A stretch of DNA of 64,000 nucleotides from DATBAX01 sp963762965 (GTDB lineage Bacteria > Acidobacteriota > Terriglobia > Terriglobales > Acidobacteriaceae): NCBI GenBank assembly GCA_963762965.1, contig CAVXME010000001.1, positions 2,046,001 to 2,110,000 of the forward strand, in the 5' to 3' direction. Both the position numbers and the translations under genes were made by a program. This document shows, piece after piece, positions 33,332 to 43,124 of this stretch (its first letter is position 1; each line of letters begins with the position of its first letter). Under the pieces are notes generated by a model. That model worked only from the letters and a program-made list of their open reading frames with translations. It did no database searches and was not told the DNA's origin.

Positions 33332-33940
33332 TTATTGCGGTTTTAGGCCGGGCAGGACCACGGCGAAGATTTTATCCACCAGTTCTAATGCCAGCGGGCC
33401 GTTGTGGACCATCAGCCGCAGGTAGAGTGGGCCGTAGAGAATGTCGAGGATGGTGTCGGGGTCGATATCGCTGCGGATTTCGCCGGCTTTCATGCTTTGC
33501 CGGATCAGTTCGCGGGCCTCGCGGCGGCGCGGTTCCACCCAGTGGGCGCGAAAGGCTTCGATGATTTCCGGGTCGGATTGCCCGGCGCCAATGACGGCGG
33601 CGATGACTTTTCCCAGGGGACTGTTGAAGATGGGGATCCATCGTTCCATCTGCTCGCGAAAGGCTTTTTCGGCGGGCCCGGTCGAAGGATAACGAAGTTC
33701 TGCTTCTACCACCGAGACAAAAGCATCTATCACCAGAGCCGCTTTATTCGGCCACCAGCGATACACCGTTGCCTTGCCCACCCCGGCATGGGCGGCGATG
33801 GACTCGATGGAAAGGTCGCTGAAACCGACTTTCTTCAGCAAGGCCAGGGTGCTCTGTAAAATGGCTTTGCGGGCCTCCTCACTGCGGGGACGTCCCGGGG
33901 AGCGGGCAGGGGAAACGGATTCGAGGGCAGACTTGGACAT
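33332..33940 (-). CDS. TetR/AcrR family transcriptional regulator, probable repressor of the RND pump
   Basis: 202 residues: Arg-rich N-terminus, then the TetR HTH (ARKAILQSTLALLKKVGFSD, LSIESIAAHAGVGKATVYRW, WPNKAALVIDAF). The C-terminal ligand-binding half is all helical and resembles the TetR_C_11/AcrR group. It diverges from the RND permease gene with 101 bp between the starts, the classical arrangement for a local repressor of the pump. Ligand unknown. Confidence 0.93.
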   Translation of the reverse strand: MSKSALESVSPARSPGRPRSEEARKAILQSTLALLKKVGFSDLSIESIAAHAGVGKATVYRWWPNKAALVIDAFVSVVEAELRYPSTGPAEKAFREQMERWIPIFNSPLGKVIAAVIGAGQSDPEIIEAFRAHWVEPRRREARELIRQSMKAGEIRSDIDPDTILDILYGPLYLRLMVHNGPLALELVDKIFAVVLPGLKPQ

Positions 33941-34041
33941 CAGTGGTACACTGTAACATAATTTAAATCCGATACGGCTCGTATTTCATCTACTGGCAGG
34001 AAAGGCCGATGTCGCTATCGGCCAGCATCGCGGAATAAATC
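33941..34041. promoter_or_regulatory. Divergent promoter/operator region of tetR and the RND operon
   Basis: AT-rich stretch (taacataatttaaatcc) and a palindrome ATACG-gct-CGTAT at 33972-33984 suitable as an operator. A GTACACTGTAAC motif lies next to the tetR start. The boxes for the two promoters cannot be separated with confidence. Confidence 0.4.
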
Positions 34042-37000
34042 ATGTGGATTGTTGCCTTAGCGCTGCGCCGGCCCTACACGTTCATCGTGATGGCCCTGCT
34101 GATTCTGATTCTCAGCCCGATTGTCATCCTGCGCACTCCGACCGATATTTTTCCGGAAATCAATATTCCCGTGATCAGCATTGTCTGGCAGTACAACGGC
34201 TTGTCGCCGCAGGACATGTCGGACCGGATTACGACCACCACCGAGCGGGCGCTGACCACGCTGGTCAATGACATAGAGCACATTGAATCGCAATCGCTGA
34301 ACGGGATTGCGGTGGTGAAAGTATTTTTCCGGCCCAATGCGAACATTCAAGCCGCGATTGCGCAAGTCACCGCCATTTCGCAGACGCAGCTCAAGCAATT
34401 GCCGGCCGGAACCACGCCGCCGCTGGTGATTCAATACACCGCATCCAGCGTGCCCATCGTGCAGATTGGATTGAGCAGCAAGACGCTCCCCGAACAGCAA
34501 TTGTTCGATCTGGGAACGCAGTTCATCCGTACCCAGCTGATCACGGTGCAGGGCGCGGCCATTCCATATCCGTATGGCGGCAAACAGAGGCAGATCCAGG
34601 TGGATCTGGACACCCCGGCCATGCAGGCCAAGAACCTGACCCCTCTGGATGTGGTGAACGCGATCAGCGCGCAGAACCTGATTCTGCCTTCGGGGACCGC
34701 GAAGTTCGGAGCGCTGGAATATCAGGTGGAGTTGAATTCCAGTCCGCAGACGGTGGCGGAACTGAACGATCTGCCGATCAAAACCCAGAATGGGGCGACC
34801 ATCTACATTCACGATGTGGCCCATGTGCGCGATGGTTTTCCGCCGCAGACCAACATCGTGCGGCAAGATGGAGCGCGGGGTGCGTTGCTCAGCGTTCTGA
34901 AAAATGGTGGCGCGTCGACTATCACCATCGTCAAGAACATCAAGGACATGTTGCCCGGACTGCAAGCCACCCTGCCGCCGGAACTGAACATGAAATTGCT
35001 GTTCGATCAGTCCCTGTTCGTGCGGGCTTCGATCAATGGGGTGATCAAGGAAGGTTTGACGGCGGCGTGCCTGACGGCGGCAATGATCCTGCTGTTCCTG
35101 GGAAACTGGCGCACCACGCTGATTATTGGGATTTCCATTCCGCTATCTATTCTGGTCTCAATCATTACGCTCAGCGCGTTGGGCGAGACTTTCAACATCA
35201 TGACCCTGGGCGGGCTGGCGCTGGCGGTGGGAATTCTGGTGGATGACGCGACCGTCGAAATTGAAAACATTGAGCGAAATCTGGGCATGCAGAAAGAGCT
35301 CAAGACGGCGATTCTCGACGGCGCGCAACAAATTGCCGTGCCGGCGTTTGTTTCCACGCTGGCCATCTGCATTGTGTTTGTTCCGATGTTCTTTCTCACC
35401 GGGGTAGCGCGCTACTTGTTTGTTCCGCTGGCGGAAGCGGTCGTGTTCGCCATGCTGGCGTCGTATCTGCTTTCGAGAACCATTATTCCCACGCTGGTGA
35501 TGTACCTGTTGCGAGGACATGAGCACGATACTCACAAGCCGGCGACGACCTTCCTGGGACGCTTTCAGAAAGGTTTTGAAAACAAGTTTGAGCACCTGCG
35601 CGAGTCCTATCGCAACACCATTGAAGGAGTAATGGAGCACCGGCGTATTTTCGTCATTGTGTTCCTGGGCTTCTGCCTGCTTTCTGGAGGGCTGGTATTT
35701 TTCCTGGGCCGCGATTTCTTTCCCAAAGTGGATGCCGGGCAGATGCGGCTGCATGTCCGCGCCCGGCCCGGCTTGCGGATCGAAGAGACGGCGCGGCTGG
35801 TGGACCAGGTGGAACAGGAAATCCGCCGCGAAGTCCCGCAAAAAGAGGTTGGCATCATTCTGGACAACATTGGGCTGCCGTACAGCGGAATCAATCTGTC
35901 ATATAGCAACGGCGGCACGATTGGAACGTCGGATGCGGAAATTCTGGTGAATTTGAATGAAGACCACCATCCCACCGAAGAGTACGTGCACAAGTTAAGA
36001 GAGAACTTGCCGCGGCAATTTCCGGGAGTGGAATTTTTCTTTCAGCCGGCGGACATTGTCAGCCAAATCCTTAATTTTGGACTGCCCGCCCCCATTGATG
36101 TGCAACTGATTGGAAACAACTACACACAAAACTATGCCCTGGCGCAGCAGATTGCCGGGCAGTTGCGGCACGTTCCTGGCGCGGTGGACGTTCACGTGCA
36201 GCAACTGATGAACAATCCTGCGCTCTTTCTGAATGTGGATCGAAGCCGCGCGCAACAGGTGGGGCTCACCGAACGCGATGTGGCGAGCAATCTGCTGGTG
36301 TCGCTGAGCGGCAGTTTTCAGACGTCTCCAACCTTCTGGCTGAATCCGAAAAATGGTGTCAGCTATGTGGTGGCGGTGATGACTCCGCAATACAAACTGG
36401 ATTCGCTGCAAGCGCTGATGAACACGCCCATCGCCAGCCCGACCGTGAGCACACCGCAAGTGCTGGCGAACCTGGCCACGGTCACTCCCATGACCACCCC
36501 GGCGGTAGTCACCCATTACAATGTGGCGCCCACGGTGGACGTGTATGCCAGCGTGGACGGTCGCGATTTGGGTGGCGTGGCGGACGACACCGAAAAGAAA
36601 CTGGCGGCTTTCCAGAAGCAGTTGCCGCGCGGCACGCAAATGGTGGTGCGCGGGCAGGTGCGGACCATGGAATCCTCCTTCACGGGACTTTCCATAGGCC
36701 TGGTGATGTCGATCGTTCTGGTCTATCTGCTGATTGTGGTGAATTTTCAATCGTGGCTGGATCCGTTCATCATCATCACGGCATTGCCGGGGGCGCTGGC
36801 GGGGATCCTGTGGATGCTGTTTCTGACCCATACCACCTTGAGCGTACCGGCCCTAACGGGCGCCGTGATGTGCATGGGGGTGGCGACGGCGAACAGCATT
36901 CTGATGATTTCCTTCGCCCGCGAGCGCATGGATGAAGGCCTGCATCCCATTCAGGCCGCGATTGAGGCCGGCCACACCCGCATGCGGCCCGTGATTATGA

Positions 37001-37194
37001 CCGCGCTGGCGATGATTATCGGAATGTTGCCGATGGCTTTTGGATGGGGCGAAGGCGGAGAGCAAAATGCTCCGCTGGGGCGCGCCGTGATTGGCGGCCT
37101 GGTCTTTGCCACGGTGGCGACTTTGTTTTTTGTTCCGGTGGTGTTCAGCATTTTCCATGGCCGCCGGCTTAAACGTGAATCTGCACAGGCTTGA
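34042..37194 (+). CDS. RND efflux transporter permease (AcrB/MexF family, HAE1-like)
   Basis: 1050-residue inner membrane proton antiporter. The N-terminus (RRPYTFIVMALLILILSPIV) and the two large periplasmic loops are in place. Helix 4 carries the paired aspartates GILVDDATVEIENI used for proton relay, and helix 10 region LTGAVMCMGVATANSILMIS is typical. Drug or solvent export with the adaptor and outer membrane factor encoded next; the short 28-bp gap shows one transcript. Expected substrate unknown; the divergent TetR probably controls it. Confidence 0.93.
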   Translation: MWIVALALRRPYTFIVMALLILILSPIVILRTPTDIFPEINIPVISIVWQYNGLSPQDMSDRITTTTERALTTLVNDIEHIESQSLNGIAVVKVFFRPNANIQAAIAQVTAISQTQLKQLPAGTTPPLVIQYTASSVPIVQIGLSSKTLPEQQLFDLGTQFIRTQLITVQGAAIPYPYGGKQRQIQVDLDTPAMQAKNLTPLDVVNAISAQNLILPSGTAKFGALEYQVELNSSPQTVAELNDLPIKTQNGATIYIHDVAHVRDGFPPQTNIVRQDGARGALLSVLKNGGASTITIVKNIKDMLPGLQATLPPELNMKLLFDQSLFVRASINGVIKEGLTAACLTAAMILLFLGNWRTTLIIGISIPLSILVSIITLSALGETFNIMTLGGLALAVGILVDDATVEIENIERNLGMQKELKTAILDGAQQIAVPAFVSTLAICIVFVPMFFLTGVARYLFVPLAEAVVFAMLASYLLSRTIIPTLVMYLLRGHEHDTHKPATTFLGRFQKGFENKFEHLRESYRNTIEGVMEHRRIFVIVFLGFCLLSGGLVFFLGRDFFPKVDAGQMRLHVRARPGLRIEETARLVDQVEQEIRREVPQKEVGIILDNIGLPYSGINLSYSNGGTIGTSDAEILVNLNEDHHPTEEYVHKLRENLPRQFPGVEFFFQPADIVSQILNFGLPAPIDVQLIGNNYTQNYALAQQIAGQLRHVPGAVDVHVQQLMNNPALFLNVDRSRAQQVGLTERDVASNLLVSLSGSFQTSPTFWLNPKNGVSYVVAVMTPQYKLDSLQALMNTPIASPTVSTPQVLANLATVTPMTTPAVVTHYNVAPTVDVYASVDGRDLGGVADDTEKKLAAFQKQLPRGTQMVVRGQVRTMESSFTGLSIGLVMSIVLVYLLIVVNFQSWLDPFIIITALPGALAGILWMLFLTHTTLSVPALTGAVMCMGVATANSILMISFARERMDEGLHPIQAAIEAGHTRMRPVIMTALAMIIGMLPMAFGWGEGGEQNAPLGRAVIGGLVFATVATLFFVPVVFSIFHGRRLKRESAQA

Positions 37195-37222
37195 GTTTCG
37201 TCATAATCCGTAGCTGGGTGGG

Positions 37223-38437
37223 ATGGGATTGGATATGGACCAACAAGTGGTTACCAAACAAGTGGTCACGGAACAAAGTGAAGCGGTGGCCGCGCCGAAG
37301 AGGCGCGGCGGTTACATCCTTCTCGCCGTGGTGGCCGTGCTTTTTGTCCTGGGCGCGATCATCGGATTGGCTGTGCGTTTCAGCGAAAGCCGGGCGCTGG
37401 CCAAGGAAACCGAGTCGCTGGCAGTGCCTAGCGTGGTCGTGATCCACCCGCAACAGGAAGCGCCGCAACAGGAACTGGTGCTGCCATCCAGCTTGCAGGC
37501 TTACACCGAATCACCGATTTACGCTCGCACCAGCGGCTATGTGGCCAAGTGGTACAAGGACATCGGCAGCCGGGTGGAGAAAGGGCAACTCCTGGCGGAC
37601 ATTGAAACCCCGGAAGTGGACCAGGAGTTGATGCAAGCCGCTGCCGCCCGCGATCAGGCTGCCGCCCAGGTTGATATTGCCAAGTCCTCCGCCGAGCGCT
37701 GGGAAAATCTACAGAAGCAAGACGCGGTCGCGCAGCAGGAAACCGATGAGCGGACGAATACCTACGTACAGGGGAAAGCCAACCTGGCTTCGTCCACGGC
37801 GAACGTACGGCGGTTGCAACAGCTGGAGTCCTTCAAGCACGTCTATGCGCCTTTTTCCGGGGTCATCACCAAACGCAACGTCGATATTGGCGCGCTCATC
37901 AATGCGGGCAACGGCGGGACCAACCAGGAACTGTTCGACGTGGCGAAAATTGATCCCATTCGCGTTTATGTCAATGTGCCGGAGATCTACGCTCCCCTGA
38001 TCCACAGCGGGGTGCGCGCCAACATTGAATTGGCGTCGCTGGTGGGGCAGCATTTTTCCGGGAACGTGGTGCGTTCCGCGAATGCCATCGATCCCGCCAC
38101 CCGAACGTTGTACACCGAGATCGATGTGCCGAATCCCAAGGGAGTGTTGCTTCCCGGCGCATTCGCGCAAGTGCACTTCGCGCTGAATGTGCAAACTCGC
38201 AGCCTCTCACTCCCGGTGAATGCATTGTTGTTCCGCGCGGAAGGAACGCGTGCGGCCGTAGTCGGCGCGGACGGGAAAGTCCATCTGGCGCCGGTGATCA
38301 TTGGGCGCGACTACGGTACGTCGGTGGAAATTTTGGGAGGACTCAACCAGAACGATTCGGTGGTCCTCAACCCCAGCGATTCGCTTGAAGAGGGACAGCA
38401 GGTGCAGGTGGCGAAATCACAGGACGGCAGTTCATGA
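37223..38437 (+). CDS. RND efflux periplasmic adaptor subunit (HlyD/AcrA family)
   Basis: 404 residues. Short cytoplasmic N-terminus, one membrane helix (ILLAVVAVLFVLGAIIGLAV), then the lipoyl-like half domains (SPIYARTSGYVAKWYKDIGS, VYAPFSGVITKRNVDIGAL), a coiled-coil hairpin between them, and the beta-barrel and membrane-proximal domains (VRVYVNVPE, LSLPVNALLF). Links permease to outer membrane factor. Its stop overlaps the next start by 4 bp (ATGA). Confidence 0.92.
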   Translation: MGLDMDQQVVTKQVVTEQSEAVAAPKRRGGYILLAVVAVLFVLGAIIGLAVRFSESRALAKETESLAVPSVVVIHPQQEAPQQELVLPSSLQAYTESPIYARTSGYVAKWYKDIGSRVEKGQLLADIETPEVDQELMQAAAARDQAAAQVDIAKSSAERWENLQKQDAVAQQETDERTNTYVQGKANLASSTANVRRLQQLESFKHVYAPFSGVITKRNVDIGALINAGNGGTNQELFDVAKIDPIRVYVNVPEIYAPLIHSGVRANIELASLVGQHFSGNVVRSANAIDPATRTLYTEIDVPNPKGVLLPGAFAQVHFALNVQTRSLSLPVNALLFRAEGTRAAVVGADGKVHLAPVIIGRDYGTSVEILGGLNQNDSVVLNPSDSLEEGQQVQVAKSQDGSS

Positions 38438-39900
38438 AGTTCCGCTATCAAGCGCTCGTCTTGCTGCTGGCCAGCGTGGCCGCGCATGCCGGGGACGCGA
38501 AGTACAAGAAGCCGGATGTGACGATCCCTGCCAACTGGCAGACTCCGGCGCCCTGGCACGAAGCGAGTCCCCTGGATTCCATCCCCAAGGGCTCGTGGTG
38601 GACGCTATTCGGCGATGCCGAGCTGAATCAGTACGAAGAGCGGGCCATGGCGAGCAATCAAACGCTGAAGGCCGCGGTGTCGCGACTGGCGGAAGCTCGC
38701 GCGTCGGCCAGAGTGACGGCGTCGGGCTTGTATCCGGAATTGGATGCTGCGCCGTCAGCATTGCGGCAACGCCTTTCCGGGAATCGTCCGAATTTGGGTT
38801 CACCCATTCCAACCAGGCCGGATACCGAAAACACTTTTACCATTCCATTTACCCTGAACTACGAAGTTGACCTTTTCGGGAGAGTGCGTCGCAATGTGGA
38901 AGCGGCCAATGAAACTCTGCAAGCCTCGGCTGCCGACCTGGAAAATATCCGCTTACTGGTGAGCTCGGAGCTGGCTGCGGATTACTTCCAGCTGCGCGAA
39001 CTGGACGCTGAGATTGCCGTGGTGCGTAAGGCTATCGACTTCCAGCAAAAGGGATTGGACCTGGTGAACAAGCGGCACAGCGGCGGCGCGGTTTCCGGCC
39101 TCGATGTGGCGCAACAGCAAACCGTTCTGGATTCCTCGATTACGCAGGTTTATCTCTTGCAACAGCAGCGCGCGCAGTATGAACATGCGATTGCGGTGCT
39201 CCAGGGATTGCCGGCTTCGCAGTTTCAGGCGCCGGTGCGCGCGTTGGATGCCGAGCCTCCGGCTATCCCGTTGGAGCTGCCCTCGGAGTTACTGCAACGT
39301 CGTCCCGACATCGCAACTGCCGAGCGGCAAGTAGCGGCGGCAAATTCACAGATCGGCGTGGCTAGGGCGGCGTTTTATCCCAGTATTCCGCTGGTGGGGG
39401 GCGCAGGCGTAGAGAGCCGCAATATCACGACGCTATTCAATGCTCCCAGCGCCTTGTGGTCTATTGGATTCACCGCGTTGGAACCGATTTTTGCCGGAGG
39501 CCGTCTACACGCGCAGTTGGAACAGGCGCGCGCCTCGTATGACGAGAACGTGGCGAATTATCGGGAATCCACCCTGGTGGCGTTCCAGCAGGTCGAGGAT
39601 GCACTGACTGGACTGAGTGCGCTGCAATCGGCGTCGCAGTCCCAGCAAAGGGCGGTGGACGACGCCGAGCGTTCGCTCAACCTAGCGAACACACGCTACA
39701 CCGGAGGGCTGGTCACCTATCTGGACGTGATCACGGCCGAAGAACAAGCTCTGACCAACGAACGGCTGGCCACTCAAATCCTGGGCCAGCGCCTGGTGAC
39801 GTCGGTTTATCTGGTGAAGGCGCTGGGTGGAGGTTGGGACAGTTCCAGCATTGCCCCCGTAAGAGTTAAACCCAGCTTGAAGCAGGCAGTGCAGCAGTAA
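38434..39900 (+). CDS. Outer membrane efflux protein (NodT/OprM family) without a lipobox
   Basis: 488 residues, TolC-type: two repeats of the OEP fold (ASNQTLKAAVSRLAEARASA; ANTRYTGGLVTYLDVITAEE) with the motif LLQRRPDIATAERQVAAANSQIG. Most NodT-type proteins are lipoproteins, but here the signal (ALVLLLASVAAHAGD) has no Cys. Starts within the adaptor gene end (4-bp overlap) and ends 20 bp before a terminator, closing the operon. Confidence 0.9.
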   Translation: MKFRYQALVLLLASVAAHAGDAKYKKPDVTIPANWQTPAPWHEASPLDSIPKGSWWTLFGDAELNQYEERAMASNQTLKAAVSRLAEARASARVTASGLYPELDAAPSALRQRLSGNRPNLGSPIPTRPDTENTFTIPFTLNYEVDLFGRVRRNVEAANETLQASAADLENIRLLVSSELAADYFQLRELDAEIAVVRKAIDFQQKGLDLVNKRHSGGAVSGLDVAQQQTVLDSSITQVYLLQQQRAQYEHAIAVLQGLPASQFQAPVRALDAEPPAIPLELPSELLQRRPDIATAERQVAAANSQIGVARAAFYPSIPLVGGAGVESRNITTLFNAPSALWSIGFTALEPIFAGGRLHAQLEQARASYDENVANYRESTLVAFQQVEDALTGLSALQSASQSQQRAVDDAERSLNLANTRYTGGLVTYLDVITAEEQALTNERLATQILGQRLVTSVYLVKALGGGWDSSSIAPVRVKPSLKQAVQQ

Positions 39901-39920
39901 GCAGCGGTTTCCGGGCAGAA

Positions 39921-39949
39921 AAAAAGAGGAGCCAGTGGCTCCTCTTTTT
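39921..39949. terminator. Bidirectional terminator
   Basis: Perfect 13-bp stem AAAAAGAGGAGCC-agt-GGCTCCTCTTTTT; A-run on one side and T-run on the other, serving the efflux operon (+) and the convergent beta-barrel gene (-). Confidence 0.92.
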
Positions 39950-39972
39950 CATTTACCCCAAAAGCTGACCAG

Positions 39973-40584
39973 CTAGAATCCAGGCTTCAGCGAATACCCG
40001 ATGGAAATCGCGAACCGGTTGGCGTTGCTGGAAGGGAACTCGTTGTTATTGTGGATCGCGTAGAAATGGGCCTCGGGACGAACGAAAACGCTGTGCCAAA
40101 CGTAAAAGCGAATACCCGCGCCCACGTGACCGGTGAGATGTTTGCTGCTCACGTAGTCGGTGCAACCTACGAAAGTACAGTTAGGAATGCCGTAAAACCG
40201 GAGTGTTTCCCCACCGAATCCCGCCATGAGTTCGGCTTGCACCCGCTTGCTAAGTTTGGGGGCCCAGATGCCATTGAAGTCATAGAGAATGGGGCGGTAG
40301 GGGAGTTGTCCCGCGTACAAGCCTTGACTCCCTCTCCACGATACTTCCCCTTGAATTCCTGCCGTATGGTGATGGAGAAACAGGACATCCCCGCTGATAC
40401 TGGGGTACAGTCCGCCGCGCTGCGACACAATATTGTCTGGGGCCTCGGCCGAGGTCCCCGAGGTTGCGGTCACCGTACCGAAGCCAAGAGCTGCGTCAAG
40501 CTGTTGTCCATGAGCGGTCCTTGCCAGGGCAAAGAACACGCATAAAGCCGCGAGTAAAGTGAGTTTTTTCAAAGGCTTCTCCAT
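39973..40584 (-). CDS. Outer membrane beta-barrel protein (OmpA/OmpX-like fold)
   Basis: 203 residues, signal peptide (LTLLAALCVFFALARTAHGQ), then alternating hydrophobic/polar strands ending in the typical C-terminal aromatic signature (FAISIGYSLKPGF). Two Cys (NCTFVGC) sit in a loop. Small barrel of the type common in Acidobacteriota; ligand unknown. Convergent with the RND operon across the terminator at 39921. Confidence 0.8.
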   Translation of the reverse strand: MEKPLKKLTLLAALCVFFALARTAHGQQLDAALGFGTVTATSGTSAEAPDNIVSQRGGLYPSISGDVLFLHHHTAGIQGEVSWRGSQGLYAGQLPYRPILYDFNGIWAPKLSKRVQAELMAGFGGETLRFYGIPNCTFVGCTDYVSSKHLTGHVGAGIRFYVWHSVFVRPEAHFYAIHNNNEFPSSNANRFAISIGYSLKPGF

Positions 40585-40842
40585 TCTACAAAGTTGGAAG
40601 CAGGCTCAATTTTCGAAAGCTTCCCAACCTAAAAAGTATAGCTTCTATGATGCAGGAATTTCGACCACAGGACTCAACTTTTACACATGACAAACGGCCC
40701 ATGCACCATGTTCTGCAAGTGCAATCACCATTGAACCCCGGTGCGGTCAAAAAGTTTCTCGGGGCAGGTTTCGTGGAGTTTTCCGGGCCAAGTGACTGAA
40801 TCGTAAGCTGCTGGAGAATCTGAAGCGCCCGCGAACCGATGC
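40585..40842. other. Intergenic region, no gene seen
   Basis: 258 bp between two minus-strand genes. Short ORFs only, with no ribosome binding site. It probably holds the promoter of the beta-barrel gene; nothing else recognised. Confidence 0.5.
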
Positions 40843-42147
40843 TTAGTTCTTCGCCGGAGGGGGTGAACCCAGCAGTTCCGGAGGATCGAAGAAGCATTGA
40901 TGCCAGAAGGCGGCGTCGGAGAGGGTGCCGGCTTTCCACTGTTGCAGTGCGGGAAGAGTCGCGGCCACCATACCGCCGTCTTCTGAGTCGAAAATCAGCA
41001 CGATTCCCTGGGACGCGGAAGCGACTTCGTCGTACTCACGAGAGAACAATGCCTGGGCGTATTCCAATTTTACTTGCGGACCGGGATTGGGTGCGTTCTC
41101 TGCCGCATTTTGCACGGTGACAACTCTGACTGTCTTGCCGCGCAGAGGTTCCCAATCGCCGGGAAACGGGGCAAATTGCTGGCTGCTCACGCGAAACGGT
41201 CCGGCATTGGCCTGATCACTTTTTCCCGCGGTTGTGGTGGGGCCGGAGTCCCCGGGCATTTCCAGGCCGGAGCGTCGCAGCCAGCCTCGCGACAGACCCG
41301 AAATCCGGACGTGGACCCAATCGGGATTGATATCGAGGATTTCGAATTCATCGCCTGCCGTGGCTGTAAACAGGGTTTTGGCGTCCACACTGGGGCTGGC
41401 CAGAACCGGCGTGCCGGACTTCTTGACTGCCGCCAGATTGTCGGGATGCGACTGATTGTGCAAAATTTCTTCCAGACTTTTGGCTTCGGCGGCGAGTTCT
41501 TGTTCGCGTTTCTCCGCGGCTTCAGTTTGCGTCCGCAAGGATGCCGGCGGGTCTTCGCCGGAAGCAGTTTTGGGCATCGCTTTTCCGGAGAGAGCTGAGT
41601 CCGGGATCCTGGGCATGGGCGCTGAGATGGTGGGCACGGTCGCACTGGATTTAGCCACGGGACGCGATGCCGGGGCATCGGCGGGAAGATTCGCAGCGGA
41701 GGAAGTCTTGCCCAGCGCTTCTTCCAACTGGTCAAGCAGATCGCTTTCCAGGCGCCCGTTCGATGGCACCACCTGGTAGCCGGACCGGGAAGGAACCGGG
41801 TCGGCGTACCAGGCAGTGATCTTGGCGCTCACCCGCACCAGTGAGCCTCCCGAGGGCGCGGTGGTGACGGCAACGCTGCACTGGTAGTAAGCCCGCTGGA
41901 AGCGGTCGAGAGCGTGGTCCGCGGGAACCACGAAACCGTCCAGGACGGGGAGGCGTCCGGCGATGGATGGTTGCAAGCCCTTCAGAGCTTTCTCCACCGC
42001 CGTCCGGGATTGTGGGAAGGTTCGTTCCTGCGGAACGGTCCTTGCCTGGGCCGCACCGCGCACCGCAGTTATAGCCAAAAGTAATACCCAGCACGCGGCC
42101 CGAAAATGGCTTCGAGTTGGTGCCGATATCTGGCGAGGTTGAGTCAT
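40843..42147 (-). CDS. Secreted SH3-like domain protein (434 aa)
   Basis: Signal-like N-terminus (CWVLLLAITAVRGAAQA). The middle is Pro/Ala-rich with an Glu/Ala helical stretch (EKREQELAAEAKSLEEIL), then an SH3_3-type beta domain (TPVLASPSVDAKTLFTATAG, EFEILDINPDWVHVRISGLS, RGWLRRSGLEMP). A C-terminal ~120 residues unlike anything I recognise follows. It overlaps the next gene by 4 bp and both carry SH3 and coiled-coil parts, suggesting partner proteins of a cell-wall or envelope complex. Function unknown. Confidence 0.75.
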   Translation of the reverse strand: MTQPRQISAPTRSHFRAACWVLLLAITAVRGAAQARTVPQERTFPQSRTAVEKALKGLQPSIAGRLPVLDGFVVPADHALDRFQRAYYQCSVAVTTAPSGGSLVRVSAKITAWYADPVPSRSGYQVVPSNGRLESDLLDQLEEALGKTSSAANLPADAPASRPVAKSSATVPTISAPMPRIPDSALSGKAMPKTASGEDPPASLRTQTEAAEKREQELAAEAKSLEEILHNQSHPDNLAAVKKSGTPVLASPSVDAKTLFTATAGDEFEILDINPDWVHVRISGLSRGWLRRSGLEMPGDSGPTTTAGKSDQANAGPFRVSSQQFAPFPGDWEPLRGKTVRVVTVQNAAENAPNPGPQVKLEYAQALFSREYDEVASASQGIVLIFDSEDGGMVAATLPALQQWKAGTLSDAAFWHQCFFDPPELLGSPPPAKN

Positions 42148-43124
42148 GGCAGCGGTTCCACGTCGTCCCGGAAAAGCCAGCCGTGTTGCCCCTCCTGGGT
42201 CTCAACTCCGAACCAGTAAGGAGTTGAAACCAGAATGACAACTTCCGCGCCGGTAGCCAGAGATTGCAGGTTGGTCGCGCTGTGGAAGGGGGCGGACTTC
42301 AGTGGCGCACCCGGGGCCTTGATCACTCTTTCCACCTGCCGCCGGAGGTCCTGAACGTGTTGCTCCAGAGTCTGGGTGGAAGACCGGGCCATGGCCAGGC
42401 GGGAGGCATCCTCGTCCCGCCCCTGGCGACTGCTTTCCAATACATGCTTCGCCAGGTCCTCCTGACGCTTTTTTTCGCCGTCAACGGCCTGCTTTTTCTG
42501 TAACTCCGTGGCATCGATGTGGTCCTGGATGTCCTTGTATTCGGCGGTCTCCACGCTGCCGTTGGAAGGATGCACGGTGTGGTGGAACTCTTCAACGAAA
42601 ACGGCGTCAATGCGCAGGCTGGTGGTAGAAGGATCTTTCGCCTGCACTACGTAACGCACTGCGACCGTGCCCTGGTCCTGGCTGTCCTTGAAGTTCGCGG
42701 GAGCCAGCGCCTGCTCACGAACCTTGTAGAAGACTTTTCCCGGCGCCGTCCATTTGGGAAATAAGCGCGAAGAAGCCGCAGTGGTCGCTTTCTCGATGTA
42801 CTGGTCTTTGAGGTACTCCTTGCTGCCCTGGATGATGCCGTCATCGGCGACCTGTTCCACGGCGTCGAGAACCTCGTCCTCAGGAATGGTGAGATCGACC
42901 GCAAAACCCACGCCGTAACTTTCTTTTCTCCCTCGATCGCTTGCCAGCAGGAAGGTGGATGAAAGGACCAAGAGCACAAGCAGGGAGCGGGGAAAAAATT
43001 TGCGGCTACCGGGATCCGCTTGAGTTGACAAGCCTCCCACAATTGCGAGAGAACCATTACGAAATGGGAAGGGGCGGAAGGAGCGCATGTTTTCCGGATG
43101 GCAAAACCGCCATGCCGGCGACAA
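42144..43124 (-). CDS. Secreted SH3-like domain protein (326 aa), partner of the previous gene
   Basis: Start region uncertain: GTG/ATG at 43124 or ATG near 43088; a hydrophobic segment (FPRSLLVLLVLSSTFLLAS) gives the signal. A ~130-residue alpha/beta domain follows, then a charged coiled-coil (LQKKQAVDGEKKRQEDLAKH, LEQHVQDLRRQVERV) and a C-terminal SH3 domain (VVILVSTPYWFGVETQEG, HGWLFRDDV). Upstream gene of the pair with 4-bp overlap. No known name. Confidence 0.72.
   Translation of the reverse strand: MSPAWRFCHPENMRSFRPFPFRNGSLAIVGGLSTQADPGSRKFFPRSLLVLLVLSSTFLLASDRGRKESYGVGFAVDLTIPEDEVLDAVEQVADDGIIQGSKEYLKDQYIEKATTAASSRLFPKWTAPGKVFYKVREQALAPANFKDSQDQGTVAVRYVVQAKDPSTTSLRIDAVFVEEFHHTVHPSNGSVETAEYKDIQDHIDATELQKKQAVDGEKKRQEDLAKHVLESSRQGRDEDASRLAMARSSTQTLEQHVQDLRRQVERVIKAPGAPLKSAPFHSATNLQSLATGAEVVILVSTPYWFGVETQEGQHGWLFRDDVEPLP

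Noticed and set aside
34057..34965. 302-residue minus-strand ORF inside the RND permease
   Set aside because: Antisense to a conserved transporter; unrealistic composition.
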